Counted from the stretch's first letter, positions 30,237-39,909 are shown. The stretch: 64,000 nucleotides of DNA from Saccharothrix longispora (GCF_030852425.1 NZ_NSDM01000020.1:1-64000); one strand, 5' to 3'. Translations and numbers: made by a program. Notes: generated from the sequence alone by a model not told the origin.

Positions 30237-33221
30237 GTGCCCACGCTGCTCGTCGCCAACCGGGGCGAGATCGCCGTCCGCGTGCTGCGCGCCGCCGCCG
30301 ACCTCGGCTGGGGCACCGTCGCGCTGGTCACCGATTCCGACGACGCGCACGCCCGGTTCGCCGACCGCGCCGTGCGCCTGCCCGACCAGCGGTCGTACCT
30401 GGACGCGGACGCGGTGCTCGGCGCGGCGTCCGGCTGCGACCTGGTGCACCCCGGCTACGGCTTCCTCGCCGAGAACGCCGGGTTCGCGCGCCGCTGCGCC
30501 GAGGCCGGCCTGACCTTCGTCGGACCGCCGCCCGAGGTGCTGGAGCTGCTCGGCGACAAGACCCGGGCCCGTGCGCTGGCCGCCGGCGCGAGCGTGCCCG
30601 TCCTCGCCGGCGCCGGCGAGGACTTCGAGGGGTTCTTCCGGGAGCACGGGGCGTGCGTGGTGAAGGCGGTCGCGGGCGGCGGCGGCAAGGGCGTGCGGGT
30701 CGTGCGCCGGCTCGCCGACCTGGACGCGGCGGTGCGCCGGTGCCGGGCGGAGGCGCTGGCCTCGTTCGGCGACGACGCCGTGTACGTCGAGGAGCTGCTG
30801 GAACCCGCCCGGCACGTCGAGGTGCAACTGGTCGGCACGACCGTGCTCGGCGACCGCGACTGCTCGGTGCAGTCGCACCACCAGAAGGTGATCGAGGTCG
30901 CCCCCGCGCCGGACCTGGCCGACGACCTGCGCTCCGCCCTGCACGACGCGGCGACCGTCATCGCCCGCGCCGTCCGCTACACCGGGCTCGGCACGGTGGA
31001 GTTCCTGCTCGCGCCGGACGGGCGGTTCGCGTTCCTGGAGGCCAACCCCCGCCTCCAGGTCGAGCACACCGTCACCGAGCAGGTCACCGGCCTGGACCTG
31101 GTGCGGGCGCAGCTGCTGCTGGCCTCCGAGGTCGAGCCGGACCTGGCGCACACCCCGCGCGGCAGCGCGCTCCAGCTGCGGGTCAGCCTCACCTCGACCG
31201 GGCGGCTGTCGGCGTTCACGCCGCCGACCGGGCCGGGCGTGCGGGTGGACACGCACGCCTCCGTCGGCTACCGGGCGGGCCTGGGCTTCGACCCCCTGCT
31301 GGCGAAGGTCGTCGTGCACGCCGACGACCCGGCCACGGCGCTGCGGCGGGCCAAGCGGGCGCTCGACGAGTTCACCGTGGACGGCGCCCGCACGAACATC
31401 CCGTTCCTGCGCGGCCTGCTGGACCACCCGGACGTGCTGCGCGCGCACACCGGCCTCGTCGACTCGCTGCCGCGCGAGGACACCGGCGCGCGCTCCCCCG
31501 TGCAGGGCGTCGTGGTCGCGGTCGAGGACGGCCAGGTCGTCGTCGAGGCGATGAAGATGCAGCACGTCGTGCCGGTCGGCGACGGCCGCGTGCTGGTGTC
31601 GGTGGGCGACCAGGTGCCGGAGGGGGCGCTGCTCGCCGAGGGCGTGGACGCGGCGGGCGTCGACATCGGGGCGACCGCGAAGGCCGTCGAGGTGGACCTG
31701 GACGACGTGCGCCCCGACCTGGCCGAGACGCTGGCCCGGCACGACTTCGCCCGCCCGGAGGCGGAGGCCGCGCGGCACGCGGCCGGCCGGCGCACCGCGC
31801 GGGAGAACATCGCCGACCTGTGCGAGGACTTCACCGAGTACGGCGGCCTCGCCATCGCCGCGCAGCGCCGCCGCCGGTCGCTGGACGAGCTGGTCGAGCG
31901 CACCCCCGCCGACGGCCTGGTCGCGGGCATCGGCGTGGTGGGCGGCGAGCGGGTCGTGGCCATGTCCTACGACTACGCGGTGCTCGCGGGCACGCAGGGC
32001 ATCCGCAACCACGCCAAGAAGGACCGGATGTTCGCCCTGGCCGAGCGGCAGCGGCTGCCCGTGGTGCTGTTCGCCGAGGGCGGTGGCGGTCGGCCCGGCG
32101 ACACCGACCACGACGGCGTGAGCTGGCTGGACTGCATGGCGTTCCACCTGTTCGCGAAGCTGTCCGCGCTGGTGCCGCTGGTGGGCATCGCGTCGGGCCG
32201 GTGCTTCGCGGGCAACGCCGTGCTGCTGGGCACGTGCGACGTGGTGATCGCGACGCGGGACGCCACCATCGGCATGGGCGGCCCGGCGATGATCGAGGGC
32301 GGCGGGCTCGGCGTGTTCCGGCCGGAGGAGGTCGGGCCGGTCGACGTGCAGGTGCCCAACGGCGTCGTCGACGTGCTGGTCGCCGACGACGCCGAGGCGG
32401 TCGCCGTGGCGCGCAAGTACCTGTCGTACTTCCAGGGGCCGGTGGACCGGTGGGAGTGCGCCGACCAGCGCCTGCTGCGGCACGTCGTGCCCGAGGACCG
32501 GGTGCGCGCCTACGACGTGCGGGCCGCGGTGGGGACGCTGGCCGACACCGGCTCGGTGCTGGAGCTGCGCGCCGCGTTCGGGCGCGGGATCGTCACGGCG
32601 CTCGTGCGGGTCGAGGGCAGGCCGCTGGGGCTGATCGCGAACGACCCGGCGCACCTGGGCGGCGCGATCGACTCCGACGCCGCCGACAAGGCCGCCCGGT
32701 TCCTCCAGCTGTGCGACGCGTTCGACCTGCCCGTGCTGTCGCTGTGCGACACGCCGGGGTTCATGGTCGGCCCGGACGCCGAGCGCACCGCCACCGTGCG
32801 GCACCTGACCCGGCTGCTCGTGGCGGGCGCGAACCTCGACGTGCCCTTCGGGTTCGTGGCGCTGCGCAAGGCGTACGGGCTGGGCGCGCAGGCGATGGCC
32901 GCGGGCAGCCTCAAGGTGCCGCGGTTCGCGATCTCGTGGCCCAGCGGCGAGTTCGGCCCGATGGGGCTGGAGGGCGCGGTGCGCCTGGGGTACCGGCGCG
33001 AGCTGGACGCCATCGACGACCCCGCGCAGCGGCGCGAGGCGTTCGAGGCCATGGTCGCCGCCGCCTACGAGCACGGCAAGGCGCTCAACGTCGCGTCCGC
33101 GTTCGAGATCGACGACGTCGTCGACCCGGCGGACACGCGGCACTGGGTCACCACCCAGCTGACCTCCCCCGACCGCGTCGCGCGGGTCGGGAAGAAACGC
33201 CCGTTCGTGGACACCTGGTGA
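30237..33221 (+). CDS. Single-chain biotin-dependent acyl-CoA carboxylase (biotin carboxylase + BCCP + carboxyltransferase)
   Basis: The 994-residue enzyme carries a whole carboxylase on one chain. Residues 1-~420 are biotin carboxylase (LLVANRGEIAVRVLRAA, AVAGGGGKGVRVVR ATP-grasp loop, FLEANPRLQVEHTVTEQ). Residues ~425-475 are a short biotinyl domain with the biotin lysine in VVEAMKMQHVVPV. Residues ~500-994 are a two-part carboxyltransferase (ARENIADLCEDFTEYGG, GNAVLLGTCDVVIATRD, LCDTPGFMVGPDAE, AYGLGAQAMAAGS). Related single-chain long-chain acyl-CoA carboxylases are known from mycobacteria. GTG 30237 follows GGAGG and operator site C lies upstream. A transporter follows 10 bp downstream. 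Substrate acyl-CoA is not known. Confidence 0.9.
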   Translation: MPTLLVANRGEIAVRVLRAAADLGWGTVALVTDSDDAHARFADRAVRLPDQRSYLDADAVLGAASGCDLVHPGYGFLAENAGFARRCAEAGLTFVGPPPEVLELLGDKTRARALAAGASVPVLAGAGEDFEGFFREHGACVVKAVAGGGGKGVRVVRRLADLDAAVRRCRAEALASFGDDAVYVEELLEPARHVEVQLVGTTVLGDRDCSVQSHHQKVIEVAPAPDLADDLRSALHDAATVIARAVRYTGLGTVEFLLAPDGRFAFLEANPRLQVEHTVTEQVTGLDLVRAQLLLASEVEPDLAHTPRGSALQLRVSLTSTGRLSAFTPPTGPGVRVDTHASVGYRAGLGFDPLLAKVVVHADDPATALRRAKRALDEFTVDGARTNIPFLRGLLDHPDVLRAHTGLVDSLPREDTGARSPVQGVVVAVEDGQVVVEAMKMQHVVPVGDGRVLVSVGDQVPEGALLAEGVDAAGVDIGATAKAVEVDLDDVRPDLAETLARHDFARPEAEAARHAAGRRTARENIADLCEDFTEYGGLAIAAQRRRRSLDELVERTPADGLVAGIGVVGGERVVAMSYDYAVLAGTQGIRNHAKKDRMFALAERQRLPVVLFAEGGGGRPGDTDHDGVSWLDCMAFHLFAKLSALVPLVGIASGRCFAGNAVLLGTCDVVIATRDATIGMGGPAMIEGGGLGVFRPEEVGPVDVQVPNGVVDVLVADDAEAVAVARKYLSYFQGPVDRWECADQRLLRHVVPEDRVRAYDVRAAVGTLADTGSVLELRAAFGRGIVTALVRVEGRPLGLIANDPAHLGGAIDSDAADKAARFLQLCDAFDLPVLSLCDTPGFMVGPDAERTATVRHLTRLLVAGANLDVPFGFVALRKAYGLGAQAMAAGSLKVPRFAISWPSGEFGPMGLEGAVRLGYRRELDAIDDPAQRREAFEAMVAAAYEHGKALNVASAFEIDDVVDPADTRHWVTTQLTSPDRVARVGKKRPFVDTW

Positions 33222-33231
33222 AGGGAAGAGA

Positions 33232-34527
33232 ATGGTCACGACCGCACCACCCGACCAGCGCCGCACGCTGCGCAAGCTCATGGGCGCAGGCCTCGTGGGC
33301 AGCAGCCTGGAGTGGTACGACTTCTTCATCTACGCCACCGCGGCGGCGCTCGTGTTCCCGAAGCTGTTCTTCCCGGGGGCGACGCCGCTGATCGGGCTGC
33401 TGCTGTCGTTCAGCACGTTCTGGGCGGGCTTCGTCGCCCGGCCGATCGGCGGCCTGGTGTTCGGGCACGTGGGCGACCGGTTCGGCCGCAAGCCCGCGCT
33501 GGTGGCGTGCCTGGCGATGATGGCGCTGGCGACGTTCCTCATCGGCCTGCTGCCGACCAGCGCGTCGATCGGCGTGCTGGCGCCCGTGCTGCTGGTGGTG
33601 CTGCGGTTCCTCCAGGGCATCGCGGTCGGCGGCCAGTGGGGCGGCGTCGTGCTGCTGCTGACCGAGACCGCCGGGCCGGGCAGGCGGGGCTTCGCGGGCA
33701 CGTTCGGCCAGGCGGGTGTGCCGCTGGGCGTGATCCTCGGCAACGTGGCGTTCCTGCTGGTCGGCGCCCTGGTGCCGGCGGCGGAGTTCGCGTCGTGGGG
33801 CTGGCGGGTGCCGTTCCTGGCCAGCGCGCTGCTGTTCCCGGTGGTGCTGTTCATCCAGCTGAAGGTGGAGGACAGCCCGGTGTTCCGGGAGATCAAGGAG
33901 CGGCGCGCGTCCGCCCCGGCTCCCCCGGCCGCGCCGCTGTCGGAGGTCCTGCGCACCCACCGGCGGCCGGTGCTGCTGGGCGCGGGGCTGATGTTCGCCT
34001 CGAACGCCGTGTTCTACGTCAGCATCGCGGGCGTGCTGGACTACGCCACGCGGGACCTCGGCCTGACCCGCAACTCGGTGCTGGTCGTGACGCTGCTGTC
34101 GTCGCTGCTGTCGGTGCCGGTGATCCTGCTGGCCGGTCGCTGGTCGGACACCCACGGGCGGCGACCGCTGATCATCGCGGGGGCGGTGGGGATGACGGTG
34201 TGGGCGTTCCCGTACTTCTGGTTGATCGACACCGCGTCGCTGGGGCTGATCTTCGTGGCGCTGGCCGTGTCGGGCGTGGCGTCGAGCCTGGTCTACGGCC
34301 CGGTGGCGGCCTACCTGGCGGAGCTGTTCGAGCCGCAGGTGCGGTACTCGGGGGCGTCGCTGGCCTACCAGCTGGCGTCGATCCTGGTGAGCGGCGGCAC
34401 GCCGTTCGTCATGACGGCGCTGCTGGCGGCGACCGGGACGTCGATGTCGGTGTCCGCGTTCCTGCTGGTCATGGGCCTGGTGACGCTGGGTTCGGTGCTG
34501 GGGCTGCGGGAGACGCACCGCACCTGA
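33232..34527 (+). CDS. MFS transporter, metabolite:H+ symporter (MHS) subfamily
   Basis: The 431-residue protein has 12 membrane helices and MHS signatures: GSSLEWYDFFIYATAAAL near the N-terminus, then FVARPIGGLVFGHVGDRFGR (loop 2-3) and GGQWGGVVLLLTE. The family imports carboxylates or related metabolites with protons. ATG 33232 follows AAGGGAAGAG and lies 10 bp after the carboxylase stop, so the transporter is probably in the site C transcript. It may bring in the acid that is activated and carboxylated (inference). A second MHS protein is at 41847-43193. Confidence 0.92.
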   Translation: MVTTAPPDQRRTLRKLMGAGLVGSSLEWYDFFIYATAAALVFPKLFFPGATPLIGLLLSFSTFWAGFVARPIGGLVFGHVGDRFGRKPALVACLAMMALATFLIGLLPTSASIGVLAPVLLVVLRFLQGIAVGGQWGGVVLLLTETAGPGRRGFAGTFGQAGVPLGVILGNVAFLLVGALVPAAEFASWGWRVPFLASALLFPVVLFIQLKVEDSPVFREIKERRASAPAPPAAPLSEVLRTHRRPVLLGAGLMFASNAVFYVSIAGVLDYATRDLGLTRNSVLVVTLLSSLLSVPVILLAGRWSDTHGRRPLIIAGAVGMTVWAFPYFWLIDTASLGLIFVALAVSGVASSLVYGPVAAYLAELFEPQVRYSGASLAYQLASILVSGGTPFVMTALLAATGTSMSVSAFLLVMGLVTLGSVLGLRETHRT

Positions 34528-34569
34528 CGGGCCGGGGTGGGAGCGGCGACGACGGTCGACCGCCCGGGG

Positions 34570-34595
34570 GGGGCGCGCCCACGGGGGCGCGCCCC
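34570..34595 (+). terminator. Terminator hairpin after the MHS transporter
   Basis: GGGGCGCGCCC (34570-34580) pairs with GGGCGCGCCCC (34585-34595) across a 4-base loop, followed by TTCCCC. The remainder up to the secA2 start (about 185 bases) shows no other feature I can name. Confidence 0.8.
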
Positions 34596-34780
34596 TTCCC
34601 CGGTTCCCCGGGTACCACGGGGGTGACGACGCGTAGTCGGCCCCGGAAGGGCGCTGTGCCGGAAAGTGCCCGATTCGTCCCTTCGTCCTCGTGGTAGTGC
34701 GGAACCCGCGTGTCGAGACGAGTGAACGGTCAACCGGGTGACGTGCGGAACGTTGTCGCCTTGCCGTACGTTGCCGTGCC

Positions 34781-37102
34781 GTGACCACTCTCCTGGGACG
34801 GTTCAAGCAGCAGCTGCGCCGGTTCGCGCAGAAGCCCGGCTCCGCCGACCTCTCGCCCTACCGCAAGCTGCTCGACGAGGTGAACGAGCAGGCCGAGCGG
34901 GTGAAGGCGCTGAGTGACGAGGAACTGACCGCGGCCGCCACGGCGCTGCGCGGGAAGTCCGAGTTCGGCCGCCAGGAGCTGGTCGAGGTCTGCGCGCTCG
35001 GCCGGGAGGCCGCCGACCGCGCCCTGGGGCTGCGACCGTTCGACGTGCAGGTCCTGGGCGCCCTGGGGCTGCTGGAGGGCCACGTCGTCGAGATGGCCAC
35101 CGGTGAGGGCAAGACGCTCTCCGGCGCCATCGCCGCCGCCGGCTTCGCGCTGCGCGGCGACCGGGTGCACGTGGTCTCGGTCAACGACTACCTGGCCCAG
35201 CGCGACGCCCAGTGGATGGGCCCCCTCTACGAGCTGCTCGGCGTGAGCGTCGGCTGGATCGACCAGGGCTCCAAGCCCGAGGAGCGTCGCGCCGCCTACC
35301 AGGCCGAGGTCACCTACTCCTCGGTCAGCGAGATCGGCTTCGACGTGCTGCGCGACCGGCTGTCCACCGACGAGGGCGACCTGATCGTGCCGGAGCCCCG
35401 CGTGGCGCTGGTCGACGAGGCCGACTCCGTCCTCGTCGACGAGGCGCGCGTGCCGCTGGTGCTCGCGGGCTCCACGGCCGGTCCCGCCGTCGACCCCGCC
35501 CTGGCCGACCTGGTCAAGCGGCTGCGCCGCGACCTGCACTTCGAGATCGACGACGAGGAGCGCAACGTCTACCTGACGGGCGCGGGCAGCGAGCTGGTCG
35601 AACGGGCGCTCGGCGGCATCGACCTGTACTCCGACGAGCACGTGTCGACCACGCTGTCCAAGGTCAACGTCGCCCTGCACGCCCAGGTGCTGCTGCACCG
35701 CGACGTCGACTACATCGTGCGCGACGGCAAGGTCCACCTGATCAACGACACCCGCGGCCGGATCGCGAAGCTCCAGCGCTGGCCCGACGGCCTCCAGGCC
35801 GCCGTGGAGGCCAAGGAGAACGTGGCCACGACCGACGCGGGCGAGGTGCTCGACTCGATCACCGTGCAGGCGCTGCTGAGCCGCTACCCCACGGTGTGCG
35901 GCATGACCGGCACCGCGGTCGCCGTGGCCGAGCAGCTGCGCGACTTCTACCAGCTGGAAGTGCTGGTCATCCCGCCGAACGTGGAGACGGTCCGCGAGGA
36001 CGAGGCGCCCCGCCTGTACGCGACGCTGGAGCAGAAGGAAGCCGCGATCGTCGCCGAGATCAAGGAGGTCCACGGGACGGGCCGCCCGATCCTCGTCGGC
36101 ACGCTCGACGTGGCCGAGTCCGAGCGGCTGTCGCGCAAGCTGTCCGAGGCCGGCCTGGAGTGCGTGGTCCTCAACGCGAAGAACGACGCCGAGGAGGCCG
36201 CGATCATCGCCGACGCGGGCTCGTTCGGGCGCGTCACCGTGTCGACCCAGATGGCGGGCCGCGGCACGGACATCCGGCTGGGCGGGCACGACTCGACCGA
36301 CCGGGAGCGCATCGCCGAGCTGGGCGGCCTCTACGTCATCGGCACGGGCCGGCACTCGTCGTCGCGGCTGGACGACCAGCTGCGCGGTCGCGCGGGCCGC
36401 CAGGGCGACCCCGGCGGCTCGGTGTTCTTCTCCTCGCTCCAGGACGAGCTGGTCACCCAGTACGTGCCGGACCACGACGAGCCCGCCGAGGTGGACGAGG
36501 AGACCGGCCGCGTGACCGACTCGGGCACGCTGCACACCGTGGAGCACGCGCAGCGCATCGCCGAGGGCGTGCAGCTGGAGATCCACCGCAACACGTGGCG
36601 CTACAACAAGCTGATCGAGCACCAGCGGCTGCTGCTGCTCAAGCACCGCGACAAGCTGCTGCGCACGGAGCTGGCGTGGGAGGAGCTGTCCTCGCGCAAG
36701 CCCGACCGGGTGCACGAGCTGGAGGACCTCGACCACGAGATCAAGGTCAAGGCGGCCCGGTTGGTCGCGCTGCACCACCTCGACCAGCGGTGGAGCGACC
36801 ACCTGACGTTCCTGACCGACCTGCGCGAGGGCATCCACCTGCGGGCGCTGGCCAGGCAGAACCCGCTGGACGAGTTCCACCGGGAGGCGATCCCGGCCTA
36901 CAACAGGATCGTGCCGGACGCCTGGGACGAGGCGGAGGAGACGTTCGCCAAGGTGCAGATCGACGCCGACGGCGCGCACCTCGCCGAGGCGGGCGTGCAG
37001 CGCCCGAACACGACGTGGACGTACCTGGTCAACGACAACCCGTTCTCCTCCGGTCTGGAGGAGACGTTCAAGGGCCTGGTGAAGCTGGTCCGCCGCCGCT
37101 GA
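34781..37102 (+). CDS. secA2: Accessory preprotein translocase ATPase SecA2
   Basis: The 773-residue DEAD-like motor has Walker A MATGEGKTLSG (~residues 105-115) and Walker B in ALVDEADSVLVDEAR (~210-224). It also has the SecA signature VSTQMAGRGTDIRLGGHDS and GRAGRQGDPGGSVFF. It is shorter than housekeeping SecA (~900) and lacks the zinc-binding C-terminal tail, as in actinobacterial SecA2, which exports a subset of proteins. GTG 34781 has no strong Shine-Dalgarno; the upstream bases repeat CGTTG…CCGT motifs. The gene stands alone, with no accSec or glycosylation partners, and is closed by a hairpin. Confidence 0.94.
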   Translation: MTTLLGRFKQQLRRFAQKPGSADLSPYRKLLDEVNEQAERVKALSDEELTAAATALRGKSEFGRQELVEVCALGREAADRALGLRPFDVQVLGALGLLEGHVVEMATGEGKTLSGAIAAAGFALRGDRVHVVSVNDYLAQRDAQWMGPLYELLGVSVGWIDQGSKPEERRAAYQAEVTYSSVSEIGFDVLRDRLSTDEGDLIVPEPRVALVDEADSVLVDEARVPLVLAGSTAGPAVDPALADLVKRLRRDLHFEIDDEERNVYLTGAGSELVERALGGIDLYSDEHVSTTLSKVNVALHAQVLLHRDVDYIVRDGKVHLINDTRGRIAKLQRWPDGLQAAVEAKENVATTDAGEVLDSITVQALLSRYPTVCGMTGTAVAVAEQLRDFYQLEVLVIPPNVETVREDEAPRLYATLEQKEAAIVAEIKEVHGTGRPILVGTLDVAESERLSRKLSEAGLECVVLNAKNDAEEAAIIADAGSFGRVTVSTQMAGRGTDIRLGGHDSTDRERIAELGGLYVIGTGRHSSSRLDDQLRGRAGRQGDPGGSVFFSSLQDELVTQYVPDHDEPAEVDEETGRVTDSGTLHTVEHAQRIAEGVQLEIHRNTWRYNKLIEHQRLLLLKHRDKLLRTELAWEELSSRKPDRVHELEDLDHEIKVKAARLVALHHLDQRWSDHLTFLTDLREGIHLRALARQNPLDEFHREAIPAYNRIVPDAWDEAEETFAKVQIDADGAHLAEAGVQRPNTTWTYLVNDNPFSSGLEETFKGLVKLVRRR

Positions 37103-37120
37103 GCGGCGGACGGGGGTCGT

Positions 37121-37145
37121 GCGGGCTGGGAGCGGCCCAGCCCGC
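37121..37145. terminator. Hairpin between secA2 and a convergent small gene
   Basis: GCGGGCTGGG (37121-37130) pairs with CCCAGCCCGC (37136-37145) across a 5-base loop, just after the secA2 stop and before the stop of the opposite gene. Confidence 0.75.
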
Positions 37146-37153
37146 TGCGGCGG

Positions 37154-37435
37154 TCAGACTGCGGGGGCGGCCAACGTCGCGTCGTCCACCGGGTCGGCCT
37201 GACGGGGCAGACCGGTCGGCTTCGGCATCCGCTGCTGCACCGCCTGCTCGGTGAGCGCACGGATCTCCGCCAGGATGTCCAGGTGCTGCTTGGACGGTGG
37301 CGGACCGACGAAGTTGGAGTGGTCGAACGCGGTGCGTTCGGCCAGGTGGGCCAGGTTCCGGATGCGCTGGATCAGGTCCCACTCCTGCTCTGCGCGCTTC
37401 GAGCGCCGTTGCTCAGTCACCCCGGAAGCAGACAC
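37154..37435 (-). CDS. Small conserved-looking hypothetical protein
   Basis: The frame encodes 93 residues: a basic, helical first half (VTEQRRSKRAEQEWDLIQRI, then AFDHSNFVGPPPSKQHLDIL) and a Pro-rich C-terminus. Codon use follows the usual high-GC third position. Start may be GTG 37435 or GTG 37420, neither with a strong ribosome site. I recognise no family. It sits convergent to secA2 behind a shared hairpin, which supports it being a real transcription unit. Confidence 0.5.
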   Translation of the reverse strand: MSASGVTEQRRSKRAEQEWDLIQRIRNLAHLAERTAFDHSNFVGPPPSKQHLDILAEIRALTEQAVQQRMPKPTGLPRQADPVDDATLAAPAV

Positions 37436-37532
37436 CTCACGCCGGGTGAAGGTAAATCACCTGGAGGTGCGAACTTCGCTGCGTCAACTCAGCTACCCCG
37501 ACCGGCCGCGACAAAACACCCCGATCGGAGGT

Positions 37533-38465
37533 CTAAAGGCTCCACTCCTGTGCTAGGTGGTAGGCCGCACAGGCATTCACGTCCAGCACGAAAGCCGTTG
37601 CCGTCCCGCACTGCTGAGGTGACCCGCCGGGATCGACCGGTTGGCCGTGACCCATACCGGTGACGGTGTGGGAACGGACCACAGGCGACCCCGCGTTGTT
37701 GAAGTACGTCGCACGGGGGTAACCCGAAACGGTGTCGGTCACGTCGGCGGTGGCGTCGGTGCCGTGCACGTCGGTCCACTGCTCGACGATCTCCCGCTGG
37801 TTGGCCGCGACGACGGTGTGGTCGGCCGTCCCGTGCCACACGGTCATCGTCGGCCACGGACCCCGGTGCGACGACGCCGCGCGCACCTTGTCGCCCCACT
37901 GCCCCGGCGTGAGGTTCCTGCCCGGGTTCATGCAGCCGAACGCGTCGATCACCGTGGTGGCGCAGCCCGCGGGCAACCCGGCCACCACGCCGCCGCCCGA
38001 GTACACGTCGGGGTAGGCGGCGAGCAGGGCCGAGGTCATCCCGCCGCCCGCGGACAGCCCGGTGGCGAACGTCCGCCCGGTGCCGAAGTCGGCCTTCATC
38101 CGGGCGACCATCGAGTCGATCGACGCCGCCTCGCCCTGCCCGCGGGCGGTGTCGGCGGCCTGGAACCAGTTGAAGCACTTGTTGAGGTTGTTGGCGCCCT
38201 GCTGCTGCGGCAGCACGACGGCGAACCCCATCCGCCCGGCCAGCGACACCCAGCCGCTGGACGTGCCGTAGCCGGCGTCCTGCTTGCAGCCGTGCAGCAC
38301 GACCACCAGCGGGCTCCCCGCGGGCAGCCCGTCCGGCACGTGGCGGAACATCCTCAGGTTTCCGGGATTCGGCCCGAACGAGGGAACTTCGACAACGCTC
38401 GCGGCGTGCGCGGGTGGCGCGAACACCGTCATCGACAACAGGGCGACCAGTGCGAGTACGCGCAT
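37533..38465 (-). CDS. Secreted poly(3-hydroxybutyrate) depolymerase-type esterase (PHB_depolymerase family)
   Basis: The 310-residue protein has a Sec signal peptide (LVALLSMTVFAPPAHA, cleavage near residue 21) and an esterase domain of the extracellular PHB-depolymerase/LpqC type. The oxyanion motif is VVVLHGCKQDAG, the nucleophile Ser is in ATGLSAGGGM and the C-terminal His is in VTGMGHGQPVD. It has no separate substrate-binding domain, so it may act on short-chain polyesters or feruloyl-type esters. ATG 38465 follows AAGGAGG. A divergent hydrolase gene and a downstream 3-hydroxybutyrate catabolic set suggest polyhydroxybutyrate as substrate (inference). Confidence 0.85.
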   Translation of the reverse strand: MRVLALVALLSMTVFAPPAHAASVVEVPSFGPNPGNLRMFRHVPDGLPAGSPLVVVLHGCKQDAGYGTSSGWVSLAGRMGFAVVLPQQQGANNLNKCFNWFQAADTARGQGEAASIDSMVARMKADFGTGRTFATGLSAGGGMTSALLAAYPDVYSGGGVVAGLPAGCATTVIDAFGCMNPGRNLTPGQWGDKVRAASSHRGPWPTMTVWHGTADHTVVAANQREIVEQWTDVHGTDATADVTDTVSGYPRATYFNNAGSPVVRSHTVTGMGHGQPVDPGGSPQQCGTATAFVLDVNACAAYHLAQEWSL

Positions 38466-38601
38466 GCGGACCTCCTTGTCCGCACCCGACGGTAAGAGCG
38501 GCCCCGCACCGGGCACGATGGCTGCGCGCACCACAACCGCCGCACCGGCCATGGGGGCCGCGACCATTCCGGGCCGCCGCGAACCGCCCTACGGTCCACG
38601 G

Positions 38602-39903
38602 GTGAACATCGCCGTCCCGCTGATCGCAGCGCTCCTCGCGACCACGGTGCAGGCGGTGCCCGCGTCCGCCCGAGAGGGATGCGGCCCCCTGCGCGTTCCC
38701 GGTGCCGCGCACCAGGAACTGACCCACCTCGACGACCTGTCCACCGCCGGTGGGCGCACCGACCCGGCCGACTGGGCGGGCCTCACCCCGGCCGGCCTGC
38801 CCGCGCCGACCCCGGTGGCGGGCACCCAGGTCGACGGCTACTTCCCCGACTCCTCCACCGGCAACACCAACAACGGGTGGGCGCACGACTCGCAGTTCGT
38901 GATCCGCCTGCCGCGCCGCTGGAACGGCGGCCTCGTCGTGACCGGCTCGCCGGGCGTGCGCGAGCAGTACGCGAACGACCGGGCGATCAGCGACTTCGCG
39001 CTGGCGCGCGGGTACGCGTTCGCGGCCACCGACAAGGGCAACACCGGCGTGACCTTCCACCGGGACGGCGAGCGGCCGGGGGACGCCATCGCCGAGTGGA
39101 ACCACCGCGTCACGCAGCTCACCCGCGCCGCGCGGACCGTCGTGGCCCGGCGCTACTGCCGCCCGCCGTCCCGCACCCTGGCCACCGGCATCTCCAACGG
39201 CGGCTACCTGGTGCGCTGGCAGCTGGAGAACCACCCCGAGCTGTACGACGGCGGCGTCGACTGGGAGGGCGCGCTGTGGTCGGCGCGCGGCCCCAACCTG
39301 CTGACCTTCCTGCCGCCCGCGCTCGCCGGGTACGCGACGGGCGACCGCGCGGCGGTGGTCGCGGCGGGCTTCCCGGCCGAGTCGGAGTTCCTCTGGCCGT
39401 TCCACCACCAGCACTACTGGGACCTGACCCAGCGGATCTACCGCGAGGAGCTGGACCCGGGCTGGGACGGCGCGACCGAGGCGGGCACCCCGTTCTGCGC
39501 GCCGGGCACGCCGCTGTGCGACGCCGACTACGACTACGCGTCACGGCCGGCGGCGCAGCGGACCGTCGCCCGCATCGCCCTGACCGGTCGCATCGGCAGA
39601 CCGCTGCTCACCCTGCACGGCACCCTGGACGCGCTGCTGCCGATCGGCAAGAGCTCCGACGCGTACGCCGACCTGGTCCGCGCGGCCGGGCGCGGCCACC
39701 TGTTCCGGTACTACCGCGTCGAGGGCGGCACGCACGTCGACTCGCTGTACGACGCCTTCCCGGACCGCCTGCGCCCGCTGACCCCGTGCCACCGCACGGC
39801 GTTCGCGGCGCTGGAGGGCTGGCTGGCCGGCACCCGCCCGCCCGCGTCCGCGACCGTCCCGCGCCCCGCGGTGGTGAGCGCGACGGAGTGCGCCCTGGCG
39901 TGA
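38602..39903 (+). CDS. Secreted tannase/feruloyl esterase-like alpha/beta hydrolase
   Basis: The 433-residue protein has a signal peptide (IAVPLIAALLATTVQAVPASA). Its hydrolase core has Ser in ATGISNGGYLVRWQ (~residue 200), Asp in LHGTLDALLPI (~343) and His in EGGTHVDSLYD (~377). Long Trp/Tyr-rich inserts (FLWPFHHQHYWDLTQRIY) and several Cys pairs fit the tannase family or the 3-hydroxybutyrate oligomer hydrolase relatives. Start is GTG 38602; the frame extends upstream only across the divergent gene promoter. With the depolymerase next door it could finish degradation of hydroxybutyrate oligomers (inference). Confidence 0.78.
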   Translation: MNIAVPLIAALLATTVQAVPASAREGCGPLRVPGAAHQELTHLDDLSTAGGRTDPADWAGLTPAGLPAPTPVAGTQVDGYFPDSSTGNTNNGWAHDSQFVIRLPRRWNGGLVVTGSPGVREQYANDRAISDFALARGYAFAATDKGNTGVTFHRDGERPGDAIAEWNHRVTQLTRAARTVVARRYCRPPSRTLATGISNGGYLVRWQLENHPELYDGGVDWEGALWSARGPNLLTFLPPALAGYATGDRAAVVAAGFPAESEFLWPFHHQHYWDLTQRIYREELDPGWDGATEAGTPFCAPGTPLCDADYDYASRPAAQRTVARIALTGRIGRPLLTLHGTLDALLPIGKSSDAYADLVRAAGRGHLFRYYRVEGGTHVDSLYDAFPDRLRPLTPCHRTAFAALEGWLAGTRPPASATVPRPAVVSATECALA

Positions 39904-39909
39904 ACGCCC

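Noticed and set aside
30204-33329. A 1041-codon minus-strand frame under the carboxylase.
   Set aside because: It mirrors a well-supported biotin-dependent carboxylase and has no recognisable motifs. Long antisense frames are usual in very GC-rich DNA.
16353-34527. A secondary-metabolite (polyketide or lipid) gene cluster.
   Set aside because: There is no ketosynthase, acyl carrier protein, adenylation domain or tailoring set; the genes fit acyl-CoA catabolism and carboxylation.
34730-36979. A 749-codon frame antisense to secA2.
   Set aside because: SecA2 motifs on the plus strand are decisive; the antisense product is low-complexity His/Gln/Val/Leu-rich and looks non-coding.
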